Part shown: positions 1 through 6,996 of the stretch, piece by piece | Layout of the letters: every line of letters begins with the position of its first letter | Numbering within the stretch: position 1 is the first letter of the stretch | Origin: Pseudomonadota bacterium | Lineage (GTDB): Bacteria > Pseudomonadota > Alphaproteobacteria > Ferrovibrionales > Ferrovibrionaceae | Length of the DNA: 12,595 bases | NCBI GenBank assembly: GCA_023433835.1 | Contig: JAEYTW010000482.1 | Span: 1 to 12,595, forward strand | Direction of reading: 5' to 3' | The notes under the pieces: model-generated | Told to the model about the DNA's origin: nothing | The model's database searches: none | The model's input: only the letters and a program-made list of their open reading frames with translations | Made by a program: the position numbers and the translations under genes

Positions 1-839
1 CGCCGGGCCAGCGCGATCAGCAGGTCGTCGGCGAGGGCGGGCCCGAGCCGGCCGGACAGCGCGCCGAACCGGTCGAGATTGACCACGACCAGGTCGAAGG
101 CATGTTCGGGACGGGCGGCGATGTCGCCGTCCAGATCGGCAACGAGCGCGTCGCGGTTAAGGAGTTCGGTCAGCGGGTCGTGGCGGACGAGATAGCGGGC
201 GCGCTCACGGTCCTCGGCGGCGCGCGCCGCCTCGCTCTTCGCCCGGGCGGCGGCGATCGCGTAATGGGTGCGGCGAAAGTAATCGTTGGTGCCGGCGACG
301 AACAGCGCCACCACCACCCCGGTGGCGATGAACAATTCCTGCTGGACCAGGGTCGCCAGCGGCTCATCCGCCAGGAAACCGCCGATCGCATAGATGCACA
401 GGACCAGGATGCCGCAGCGCAGGATCAGCGCGAGGGTCGGCGCGATCATCGCCGAGGCGACGACGAACAGGGCGACACCCGGGGCGATCATGCCATAGGA
501 CTGCTCGGGCGCCGCCGCCCCGCCGATGCCGCTCAGCGTGATGCCGCCGACGATGGCGGTGGCGATCGCCGCCGCGGGGACGAGCCGGGGATCGCGCCAC
601 AGGGTGCAGCCGATCAGGCACAGCCCGGCCCAGGACAGGCCGACCAGGCGAAACGGCAGCGAGCGCAGCAGGAAGTCGGTGGCCGCCACCAGATCCCAGG
701 TGATCGACAGCAGCAGCGCGATCAGGGCGAGGATCGAAAGGCCGGCCAGCAGGGGCAAGGTTTCGCGCAGGCGCCTGGCGCGGTAGCGGACCTCCAACTC
801 GTGTGGGAGCGGGGCCGAGAAATGCGGCAGGATTCGCAT
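1..839 (-). CDS. Membrane-anchored GGDEF-domain signalling protein (partial, C-terminus beyond left edge)
   Basis: Reading the reverse strand from ATG 839 gives 279 uninterrupted codons running off the window. The N-terminal half has about six hydrophobic segments (roughly residues 27-50, 63-80, 86-104, 117-139, 140-157 and 166-184). A short charged helical linker (about 188-217) follows, then the opening of a GGDEF domain with HDPLTELLNR (220-229) and VVVNLDRF (251-258). The family makes c-di-GMP from GTP, and the domain is often joined to a C-terminal EAL phosphodiesterase. Here the segment after DRF has lost the usual Lys and the Asn-Asp/His pair used for nucleotide binding, so the cyclase may be inactive. 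The GGDEF signature itself and any EAL domain lie outside the window. The start is uncertain: no clear ribosome site precedes ATG 839, whereas ATG 873 has a good one (AAAGGCG) but is in another frame. Its position beside flagellar genes fits motility or biofilm control (inference). Confidence 0.75.
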   Translation of the reverse strand, partial: MRILPHFSAPLPHELEVRYRARRLRETLPLLAGLSILALIALLLSITWDLVAATDFLLRSLPFRLVGLSWAGLCLIGCTLWRDPRLVPAAAIATAIVGGITLSGIGGAAAPEQSYGMIAPGVALFVVASAMIAPTLALILRCGILVLCIYAIGGFLADEPLATLVQQELFIATGVVVALFVAGTNDYFRRTHYAIAAARAKSEAARAAEDRERARYLVRHDPLTELLNRDALVADLDGDIAARPEHAFDLVVVNLDRFGALSGRLGPALADDLLIALAR

Positions 840-1017
840 GCGGGCAGAATGATGCTCGCTGGACGGGCGTCATGCAATCGCCTTTATGTCGCGACTCCTT
901 GGTATTTCTTGTTGTTTAGCCCCCTTACAACCCTTACGCATAATTGTAACAGTTCGTCTCGACTACCAATTGGTGTCTTTTCGAATAGACTGCCGAGACC
1001 CAAGCAAAGCGAGCGGC
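840..1017 (-). promoter_or_regulatory. AT-rich leader and likely promoter region of the GGDEF gene
   Basis: This gap between the flgH terminator and the GGDEF gene is clearly richer in A+T than its surroundings, especially at about 900-1000. On the minus strand a TACAAT element (around 942-947) resembles a -10 box. The best upstream partner, TTGGTA, lies about 15 bp away, which is short. I see no sigma-54 or FliA-type element here. With the strong terminator before it, this region most likely carries an independent promoter, but the exact site is not established. Confidence 0.35.
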
Positions 1018-1054
1018 AAAGAAAAAGGCGGGAAGCGGTCGCCCGCATCCCGCC
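1018..1054 (-). terminator. Rho-independent terminator of the flgFGAH operon
   Basis: On the minus strand a 7-bp outer stem, GGCGGGA (1054-1048) with TCCCGCC (1033-1027), encloses an inner 4-bp stem GCGG/CCGC (1046-1043 with 1038-1035) around a GCGA tetraloop. The hairpin is followed immediately by the U-rich tract TTTTTCTTT (1026-1018). It begins 20 bp after the flgH stop. Stem and U-tract are near ideal, so transcription from the flagellar operon should end here rather than run into the GGDEF gene. Confidence 0.9.
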
Positions 1055-1074
1055 CAAGTGGATCGACGCAAAGA

Positions 1075-1857
1075 TCAGAAGGGGAAGATGATGTCGAAGA
1101 GCTGCGTGCCGTAGCGCGGCTGCTGGACATCGGTGAGCTGGCCGCGGCCGCCGTAGGAGATGCGCGCCTCGGCGATCTTGGTGTGCTCGACGGTGTTGGT
1201 CGCGGTGATGTCTTCGGGGCGGATGACGCCCGAGATCAGCAACTCGCGGACTTCGTAGTTGACGCGAACCTCCTGGCGCCCCTGAACCACAAGGTTGCCG
1301 TTGGGCAGGACCTGGGTGACGATCGCGGCAATCTGGCTGGACACCGTTTCGTCGCGCTGGATCTTGCCGGCGCCGGCGTAGGACGAGGTCGAGGTGCCGT
1401 TGACCAGCGCCCCCGGGGTGGCGCCGCGGAAGATGTTTTCGATCGCCGAGCCGCTCGACGTGCCGGTCGCCGAATTGACTTCGGTACCGAGCAGGTTGGT
1501 CAGCCCGGCCGTCTCGGTCGTGGCCCGCGTCCGGTTCGACGCGTTGTTGGCCGTCGCCTTGTCGGCGATGTTGACCACCACGGTGACGATGTCGCCGACG
1601 CGGGCGGCGCGCTGGTCCTTGAAGAAGGCGCGCGCGCCGGGACGCCACAGCGAATTGGCCAGCTTGGCCGAGGGTTCCGGCGTCGGCATCGGCAGGGCTA
1701 CCGGCTGATATCCCTTCTGCGCCTGCGGATTCTCGATCGGCGACAGCTTGGGCGCCTCGCCCATGTCGGCCAGGCGCTGGGTGACGTTGCAGGCCGGCAG
1801 CAGGGCACAGAGCACCACGGCCAGACCGACGCGTGAAAACCTGGATGCGGCGGACAT
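1075..1857 (-). CDS. flgH: FlgH, flagellar L-ring lipoprotein
   Basis: FlgH builds the outer-membrane L ring, the bushing around the flagellar rod. The 260-residue product has a short hydrophobic signal (about residues 10-22) ending in the lipobox LPAC with acylated Cys23, as expected for this outer-membrane lipoprotein. Family landmarks are SLWRPGARAFFKD, the GDIVTVVV strand, VIRPEDI, and the C-terminal HTKIAEARISYGGRG and the final FPF. The chosen ATG at 1857 directly precedes the lipoprotein signal and has GAGGAG 9 nt upstream; a longer reading from 1932 would add an unlikely proline-rich tail inside flgA. The gap to flgA is 13 bp, and the flgA stop TGA abuts the ribosome site, suggesting coupled translation. 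It is the last gene before the terminator; the P-ring gene flgI, which often follows flgH elsewhere, is absent here. Confidence 0.95.
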   Translation of the reverse strand: MSAASRFSRVGLAVVLCALLPACNVTQRLADMGEAPKLSPIENPQAQKGYQPVALPMPTPEPSAKLANSLWRPGARAFFKDQRAARVGDIVTVVVNIADKATANNASNRTRATTETAGLTNLLGTEVNSATGTSSGSAIENIFRGATPGALVNGTSTSSYAGAGKIQRDETVSSQIAAIVTQVLPNGNLVVQGRQEVRVNYEVRELLISGVIRPEDITATNTVEHTKIAEARISYGGRGQLTDVQQPRYGTQLFDIIFPF

Positions 1858-1870
1858 CGGGGCGGTCTCC

Positions 1871-2914
1871 TCAGTTGACGGCGGCGGTGCGGGCGGCGAG
1901 GCCCTGCGCGACCGGCGTGCCGGTGGCGGCAAGGACTTCGACCTCGCCCGGGCCGATGACGACGGCCTGGACGATCTTGTTCGAGGACAGGTTCATCACC
2001 CGCACCGCCTCGCCCATCGCGCCGGGTTCTGTGGCACGGCCCTGCAGGCTCAACGTGATGCCGGGGCGGCGGAAGGTCAGGGTGACGATGCCGTTGCGGG
2101 CGACCATCTCGGGCTTCTTGACGTCGCCCAGCCGGAACGGCTGGCCCGCGGTCAGCGACCGGGCGGCCGCCAGGCCCACGATCTCCTGCGGGTTGACGAT
2201 ATTGTAGCGGCTGAGCTGCTCGGGCCGGATCTCGATGTAGTCGATGTCGTTCCAGCCGATCACCGTGCCCATCGCCACCGGGCTGCGCAGCACCGGGATC
2301 TCGGCGATCTCGGCGGCGCGCCCGGTCAGGCGGATCTTCTCGGACGGCACGGCGGGATCGGCCGGGTAGGCGATGACCGCGGTGAACCGGCCGGTGCGGC
2401 GGTCGATGTCGAAATCGTCGACCCGCAGCGAGGGCAGCACGTCCTCGGGCACGAACAGCTGCTGGGCGCGGTTGTCGAGCGAGACTTCATAGCGGGCGCC
2501 GCCCAGCCGTTCCTTGGCGACGCGGCCGATCTCGCCCAGCACGTCGGCCTGGGGCAGCATGCGGCCGCCACGGATCACGGTGACGCCGCGCACCGACAGG
2601 TCGCCCGCCCAGTTCAGGCCGTTCTCGCGGGCGAGCGAGGAGAGATAGCCGGCCCGCAGGAACATGCGCTCGCCCGGGGCGGGCGCATCGGCGACGACGA
2701 CCCGCTCGGCCGGGCCGGCATTGTCGAACAGGTCGCCCAGCGTGACCGTCGCGGCCGCGACCGTCGGGTTGGACTTGAGGCGCACCTCGCGCAGGTCGCG
2801 CGGCGCCGTCGTGGCGGCATGGGCCGCGCCCGAGAGCGCGATCGAGGCGGCGAGGATGGCGACGATGCCCGACAAGAGCAGGCTCGCGGCGAGGAGGAAC
2901 ATGGCAATGCGCAT
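1871..2914 (-). CDS. flgA: FlgA, periplasmic chaperone for flagellar P-ring assembly
   Basis: FlgA helps FlgI polymerise into the periplasmic P ring around the rod. The product is 347 residues with a Sec signal (hydrophobic about residues 4-29, probable cleavage after AHA at 31-33). A long N-terminal periplasmic region is followed by the conserved C-terminal SAF-like/FlgA module. That module runs from about LRSPVAMGTVIGWNDIDYIE through EIVGLAAARSLTAGQPF to the NGIVTLTFRRPGITL and GEAVRVMNLSSNKIV strands. This is much longer than the roughly 220-residue enterobacterial form but normal for alphaproteobacteria. I chose ATG 2914 because AGGAAG lies 8 nt upstream and the signal peptide starts there. 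An in-frame ATG at 2935 would add seven residues and lacks a ribosome site. It follows flgG by 24 bp. Confidence 0.92.
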   Translation of the reverse strand: MRIAMFLLAASLLLSGIVAILAASIALSGAAHAATTAPRDLREVRLKSNPTVAAATVTLGDLFDNAGPAERVVVADAPAPGERMFLRAGYLSSLARENGLNWAGDLSVRGVTVIRGGRMLPQADVLGEIGRVAKERLGGARYEVSLDNRAQQLFVPEDVLPSLRVDDFDIDRRTGRFTAVIAYPADPAVPSEKIRLTGRAAEIAEIPVLRSPVAMGTVIGWNDIDYIEIRPEQLSRYNIVNPQEIVGLAAARSLTAGQPFRLGDVKKPEMVARNGIVTLTFRRPGITLSLQGRATEPGAMGEAVRVMNLSSNKIVQAVVIGPGEVEVLAATGTPVAQGLAARTAAVN

Positions 2915-2938
2915 GACGCGGTCTTCCTGCAACATGGA

Positions 2939-3727
<789 letters not shown>

Positions 3728-3746
3728 GTCGGTTTCTCCTGGAGCC

Positions 3747-4502
3747 TCAGGCGGTGATGCGGGCGAGGCGGTCGATCGCCTTGCGCTGGCGATCGGTATC
3801 GGATTGCAGCATCTGTTCGGCGGCGTCGTAGGCGCGGCTGAGCTCGACCATCGAGGTCAGCTCGACCACCGGCTGGACGTTGGAGCCTTCGATGACACCC
3901 TGGCGCACCGTGACGTCGGTCGCCGGGATCGGCGCCTGGCCCTCCGGCGCGGCATAGAGGCCGCCGCCCGCCGTAGTCAGCGCTTGCGCATTGGCGAAGG
4001 TGACGATCGAGAGGCGGCCCAGGTTCTGGGTGACGTTCTGATTCACCATCGAGATCGTGCCGTCATGGGCGATGGTGATCTCGCCGCGGTTGCCGTTGAT
4101 CTGCACCCGGCGGCCCTGGTCGTCGAGCAGCGGGTAGCCGTTGGCGTCGGTGATCTGCCCCTGCGAGTCGAGCTTCAGCCGGCCGTTGCGGGTGTAGCGG
4201 GGCCCGACCGGGGTATCGACCGCGAGGAAACCCGGGCCGGCGATGGCGACGTCGAGCGAATTGCCGGTGACCTGGAACTCACCCTCGGCCATGTTGCGCG
4301 TGGTGCCGTAGTCGCGCACGAAGGAGATGTTGTCCTGCTTCATGCCGATGCGCTCGGAGGAGCGCATCACGTATTCCTGGAACATCATCTTCTCCGCCTT
4401 GAAGGCGGGGGCGTTCATGTTGGCAATGTTGTTGGCCACCACGTCGAGCTGGCGCCGCATCGTCGTCAGGCGGGACAACCCGATATAGGCAACATTTTCC
4501 AT
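3747..4502 (-). CDS. flgF: FlgF, flagellar proximal rod protein
   Basis: FlgF is one of the proximal rod proteins (with FlgB and FlgC) between the MS ring and FlgG. The 251-residue product shows the N-terminal rod motif (LTTMRRQLDVVANNIANMNA, then FKAEKMMFQEY), the central GNSLDVAIAGPGFLAVDT, and the C-terminal GSNVQPVVELTSMVELSRAY followed by DAAEQMLQSD. It is recognisably FlgF rather than FlgG because the helices diverge and the family ending differs. It is first in its operon; the sigma-54 promoter at 4560-4576 leaves a 5' leader of about 45-50 nt. The ribosome site is modest (GAGGA about 10 nt before ATG). Confidence 0.95.
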   Translation of the reverse strand: MENVAYIGLSRLTTMRRQLDVVANNIANMNAPAFKAEKMMFQEYVMRSSERIGMKQDNISFVRDYGTTRNMAEGEFQVTGNSLDVAIAGPGFLAVDTPVGPRYTRNGRLKLDSQGQITDANGYPLLDDQGRRVQINGNRGEITIAHDGTISMVNQNVTQNLGRLSIVTFANAQALTTAGGGLYAAPEGQAPIPATDVTVRQGVIEGSNVQPVVELTSMVELSRAYDAAEQMLQSDTDRQRKAIDRLARITA

Positions 4503-4559
4503 CGCTCACCCGTCCTCTGCGCTACCAGGCCGCCCGTCAGCCGCGGCCACTTCGGTATC

Positions 4560-4576
4560 TGCAACAGGCGTGCCAG
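4560..4576 (-). promoter_or_regulatory. Sigma-54 (RpoN) -24/-12 promoter of flgFGAH
   Basis: On the minus strand 4576-4560 reads CTGGCACGCCTGTTGCA, matching the sigma-54 consensus YTGGCACG-N4-TTGCW at every defined position, with exact spacing between the GG and GC elements. It lies 57 bp upstream of the flgF start and points towards it, so transcription should begin around 4549. Sigma-54 control of rod and ring genes is established for Caulobacter-type flagellar regulation and requires an AAA+ enhancer-binding activator such as FlbD; the activator is not in this window. Confidence 0.9.
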
Positions 4577-4820
4577 TTTCGGATCGCAAGAGAATCAATG
4601 GCTTAGCCGACAGGCACAAAAGACGCGGCGGCAGGATTTGCCGGGCGGGGTCAGCCTCTACCCGGCCATCGAGACGCTGCACATCCTCAGGCTTCGCCTG
4701 CCTCCGCGGCGCGATCTTCGTCTTCGACCTGAGATTGATGGGGCTGGGCCGCGCCATCGCGCCGGCGGGCTGGTTTCGCGCGCCGCCTGGGTCCTGGTCC
4801 TGATCTGCGGCCGGACGATC
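4577..4820. other. Gap between flgF promoter and oxidoreductase gene; no convincing gene
   Basis: Both strands are open to translation for much of this stretch. The minus-strand frame from 4757 (83 codons, ending at 4506) has no ribosome site and contains the sigma-54 promoter; the plus-strand frame 4570-4803 is arginine-rich and resembles no family I know. A small hairpin (CAGGC-TTC-GCCTG, 4688-4700) is not followed by a T-run. Apart from the inverted repeat at 4629-4643, I see nothing functional and no clear terminator for the oxidoreductase gene. Confidence 0.5.
4629..4643. promoter_or_regulatory. Candidate enhancer site for the sigma-54 activator (inverted repeat)
   Basis: CGGCA-N5-TGCCG is a perfect 5-bp inverted repeat centred at 4636, about 60 bp upstream of the -24 element and about 87 bp upstream of the expected transcription start. 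That is a usual distance for enhancer-binding proteins, and GC-rich dyads of this kind resemble the ftr sites bound by FlbD in Caulobacter (recalled, not compared). Short dyads arise by chance in GC-rich DNA, so this is tentative. Confidence 0.35.
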
Positions 4821-4821
4821 G

Positions 4822-4857
4822 CCTATATGTGAAGGCGGGCCTATATGTGAAGGCGGG
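4822..4857. repeat. Tandem duplication of an 18-bp unit over the oxidoreductase stop codon
   Basis: The unit CCTATATGTGAAGGCGGG occurs twice head to tail (4822-4839 and 4840-4857), identical at all 18 positions; the repeat continues for two further bases (CC). On the minus strand each copy encodes the codons Ala-Arg-Leu-His-Ile followed by TAG. Because the period is a multiple of three, the second copy keeps the frame, so the duplication left an extra, unused set of terminal codons and stop downstream. This looks like a recent replication-slippage event. Confidence 0.9.
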
Positions 4858-5953
4858 CCGGCGCCAGCGCCGCCGGCGCGACGCCGAGATCGGCGGGAAA
4901 GCCCGGGCCCGCGATCAGCCCGGCCGCTGCCCGGCCCAGGGCCGGTGCCATCATGATGCCGAAGCCGCCCTGGCCGGCCAGCCAGAAGAACCCGTCGAGC
5001 TCGGCATCGAAACCGACCACCGGCGCCTCGTCGGCAACGAATGAGCGCAGCCCGGCCCAGGCATGGCCGATGCGGGCGACCGGCAGGGTCGTGTGGCGCT
5101 GCAGCCAGTCCGCCAGCACCGCCATGTCCCATTCCTCGGGCCTCGCATCCTGCGGCACGGTCGGCGTCTGGTCGCCGGGCGAAGCCATGATCTTGCCGGC
5201 ATCGGGCTTCAGATAGGCTTCGTCGCCGGCGAACTCGACGGTCGGCAGGCTCTCGACGGCGAGATCGCCGGGCGGATCGACCAGGATCGCGGTGCGCCGC
5301 TTGGGCACCAGGCCGACCGGTCGCGCGCCGGCCAGCCGGCCGACCTCGTCGGCCCAGGCGCCGGCGGCATTGACCACCACGCGGGCCGACAGGATGTCGC
5401 CGCCGATCTCGACCGTCCAGCCCGCCGCCCGGCGCCGCAGGCCGGTGACCCGGGCATCGCATCGCAAGCCGGCACCGCGAAGCCGGGCGCCGCGCAGGAA
5501 ACCCTGATGGATCGCGGCAACGTCCATGTCCATCACCCCGGGCTCGTAGAGGCCGGCGGCGACGCATTCGGGGCGCAGCAGCGGCGCCATCCGCAGGGCT
5601 TCGGCCGCGGTGACCGGCACGATCTCGTTGCCCGGCGACGACAGGGCCCGGATCGGCGCCAGCAACCCTTCGTCGCCGGGCCGCGCCAGCGTCAGCGCGC
5701 CGCGCGGCGTCAGCAGCGGGTGTTCGGAAAAGCCGGCGGGCGGGTTGGTGAAGAAACCGTGGCTGGCGGCATTGATCGCCTGCACCACCGGCACGCCGTA
5801 ATTGCGGGTGTAGAGCGCGGCCGACCGGCCGGTCGAATGATAGCCCGGCGTGCCCTCGGCCTCGACCAGCAGGACGCGGCCGGCGGAGGCCAGCTCATAG
5901 GCCGCCGAGGCGCCGGAAATGCCCGCCCCGATCACCAGATAATCAACGTCCAT
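4841..5953 (-). CDS. FAD-dependent D-amino-acid dehydrogenase, DauA-like (DAO family)
   Basis: The 370-residue protein is a soluble flavin enzyme expected to oxidise a D-amino acid to the 2-oxo acid, passing electrons to an acceptor. It has a dinucleotide-binding GAGISG (9-14), a ribose-binding Glu31, and GYHSTGRSAA (37-46), NPPAGF, VNAAGAW (194-200), PKRR (217-220), YLKPDAG (247-253), AGLRSFVADEAPVVG (300-314) and GFFWLAGQGGFGI (321-333). This pattern matches Pseudomonas D-arginine dehydrogenase DauA along its length (from memory). Carboxylate-binding Arg and Tyr equivalents remain (PKRR, Y247, R303), but DauA His48 and Glu87 correspond to Leu47 and Ala86, so D-arginine is doubtful. ATG 5953 precedes the FAD fold and has GAGG upstream; a longer reading from 6022 adds an unconserved tail. 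It is divergent from the RpiR gene. Other DAO-family amine oxidases are possible. Confidence 0.85.
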   Translation of the reverse strand: MDVDYLVIGAGISGASAAYELASAGRVLLVEAEGTPGYHSTGRSAALYTRNYGVPVVQAINAASHGFFTNPPAGFSEHPLLTPRGALTLARPGDEGLLAPIRALSSPGNEIVPVTAAEALRMAPLLRPECVAAGLYEPGVMDMDVAAIHQGFLRGARLRGAGLRCDARVTGLRRRAAGWTVEIGGDILSARVVVNAAGAWADEVGRLAGARPVGLVPKRRTAILVDPPGDLAVESLPTVEFAGDEAYLKPDAGKIMASPGDQTPTVPQDARPEEWDMAVLADWLQRHTTLPVARIGHAWAGLRSFVADEAPVVGFDAELDGFFWLAGQGGFGIMMAPALGRAAAGLIAGPGFPADLGVAPAALAPARLHI

Positions 5954-5980
5954 CCAGATCCGCCTCGTCACGCCAACGGA

Positions 5981-5999
5981 CGGCCATGCTGCATGGCCG
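5981..5999. promoter_or_regulatory. 19-bp perfect palindrome upstream of the oxidoreductase gene (candidate operator)
   Basis: CGGCCATGC-T-GCATGGCCG has 9-bp arms that are exact reverse complements around one base. It lies 27 bp upstream of the oxidoreductase start, between that gene and the AT-rich probable promoter region. As DNA it fits a dimeric repressor site placed to block transcription. As RNA it could form an 8-bp hairpin with a 3-nt loop in the mRNA leader. Which protein binds is unknown; the adjacent RpiR-family regulator is one candidate. Confidence 0.55.
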
Positions 6000-6017
6000 A
6001 TTGCTGAATTGCAAGAA

Positions 6018-6060
6018 AACAAAAATATATTGACGCTTTGAAAGTTTTATTTCAATGCTG
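6018..6060. promoter_or_regulatory. Divergent promoter region between oxidoreductase and RpiR genes
   Basis: This is the only strongly AT-rich stretch in the intergenic region. On the plus strand TTGACG (6030-6035) is a good -35 hexamer, but no convincing -10 lies 16-18 bp on. On the minus strand TTGAAA (6055-6050) is followed by TATATT, but at 20 bp, longer than usual. Promoters in both directions are expected from the gene arrangement; exact sites are uncertain. Confidence 0.4.
6038..6055. promoter_or_regulatory. Candidate RpiR-family operator, TTGAAA-N6-TTTCAA
   Basis: A perfect 6-bp inverted repeat with a 6-bp AT-rich spacer sits 31 bp upstream of the RpiR gene start, immediately next to the plus-strand TTGACG element and overlapping the minus-strand TTGAAA. 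AT-rich dyads with GAAA/TTTC half-sites are common among RpiR-family operators (general family knowledge). A regulator bound here could control both divergent transcripts, including its own operon. Confidence 0.5.
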
Positions 6061-6085
6061 AAGGACAGGCAGCGGAGGGGGTGGC

Positions 6086-6964
6086 ATGGCGGGCACGGTG
6101 CATGAGCGGCTGAAGGAATGCCTTGTCACCGGCTCCAAGGCCGACAAGGCGCTGGCCAGCTACATTCTCGCCCAGCTGAATACAATCCCATTCGAGACTG
6201 CCGCCTCGCTCGGTGCGAAGGTGTCGGTTTCCGAGCCGACCGTCGGCCGCTTCTGCCGCACGCTGGGCTACAAGAGCTTCAAGGATTTCAAGGACGCGTT
6301 GCGCGGCGACATCGGCGACCGCCCCTGGCTGATCGCCGACCGGCTGCGCGATTTCCAGGCCCGCATGCTGACCGGCGGCGACCAGATGGCGCAGGGGCTG
6401 CAGCTCGAGATCGCCGGGCTGGTGGCCGTCTACGAACAGGCGCAGAGCGAGGAATGGCGACGCGCGGTACGCCGGGTCGCAGCGGCGTCCTCGGTCCATG
6501 TCGCGGGCTTTCAGACCGAACGCGGCATCGCGCAATATTTCGCCCACCAGCTGCAATACCTGCGCGACCGGGTCCACGTGCTGGACCTGGCCGGCGGCAA
6601 TTTCTCCGAACTCCTGCTGACCGACACCACCGACGCCTGCCTGGTGATGTTCGAGGCGCGGCGCTATTCGCGCATGGCGCCGCTGCTGGCGCGCGAGGCG
6701 CGCGCGGCCGGCGTGCCGGTCATCCTCGTCACCGATGCGTTCTGCGACTGGGGCCGCGACCTGGTCGACGAGATGTTCGTGGTCTCGACCGAGTTCAACA
6801 TGTTCTGGGACTCCACCGCCCACATGGCCAACCTCGTCGCGCTGCTGATGAACGCGATCTTCATCGAGCTCGGCCCCGGCGTCGAAGCCCGCATGAACAG
6901 GCTGTCCGAGCTCTATTCCGGATTCACCGGCTATGTCGGCGACCCCTCGGGTCCTGTCCGCTGA
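6086..6964 (+). CDS. MurR/RpiR-family transcriptional regulator (HTH plus SIS domain)
   Basis: The 292-residue protein has the N-terminal RpiR helix-turn-helix domain (about 1-77), with the recognition helix in VSVSEPTVGRFCRTLGYKSF (46-65), and a C-terminal SIS domain (about 120-260) with VHVAGFQTERG (137-147) and the strand VPVILVTDA (210-218). SIS domains in this family usually sense phosphosugars, but many alphaproteobacterial members lie next to amino-acid or peptide catabolic genes and probably bind other small molecules. The ATG has GGAGGGG about 5 nt upstream. It is divergent from the dehydrogenase and 32 bp before the transporter genes, so it likely controls both, with the inverted repeat at 6038-6055 as a possible binding site. 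Whether it activates or represses cannot be told from the sequence. Confidence 0.92.
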   Translation: MAGTVHERLKECLVTGSKADKALASYILAQLNTIPFETAASLGAKVSVSEPTVGRFCRTLGYKSFKDFKDALRGDIGDRPWLIADRLRDFQARMLTGGDQMAQGLQLEIAGLVAVYEQAQSEEWRRAVRRVAAASSVHVAGFQTERGIAQYFAHQLQYLRDRVHVLDLAGGNFSELLLTDTTDACLVMFEARRYSRMAPLLAREARAAGVPVILVTDAFCDWGRDLVDEMFVVSTEFNMFWDSTAHMANLVALLMNAIFIELGPGVEARMNRLSELYSGFTGYVGDPSGPVR

Positions 6965-6996
6965 CGGCAACATCAAAACAAAGGGAGCCACGTCAC

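Noticed and set aside
102..1091. 329-codon plus-strand frame across the GGDEF gene, intergenic region and terminator
   Set aside because: It runs antisense through a recognised coding region and through a transcription terminator; the composition is that of a mirror frame.
4688..4700. Hairpin CAGGC-TTC-GCCTG as terminator of the oxidoreductase gene
   Set aside because: The stem is only five base pairs, no T-run follows on either strand, and it is about 140 bp past the stop.
4506..4757. 83-codon minus-strand frame ending just before flgF
   Set aside because: There is no ribosome site, no recognisable family, and the consensus sigma-54 promoter lies inside it.
4570..4803. 77-codon plus-strand frame in the flgF upstream gap
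   Set aside because: It overlaps the sigma-54 promoter, is arginine-rich without family resemblance, and has no ribosome site.
4821..4859. Short direct repeats considered as a CRISPR array or integration site
   Set aside because: There are only two copies with no spacer, fully explained as a tandem duplication; no integrase, tRNA or cas gene is near.
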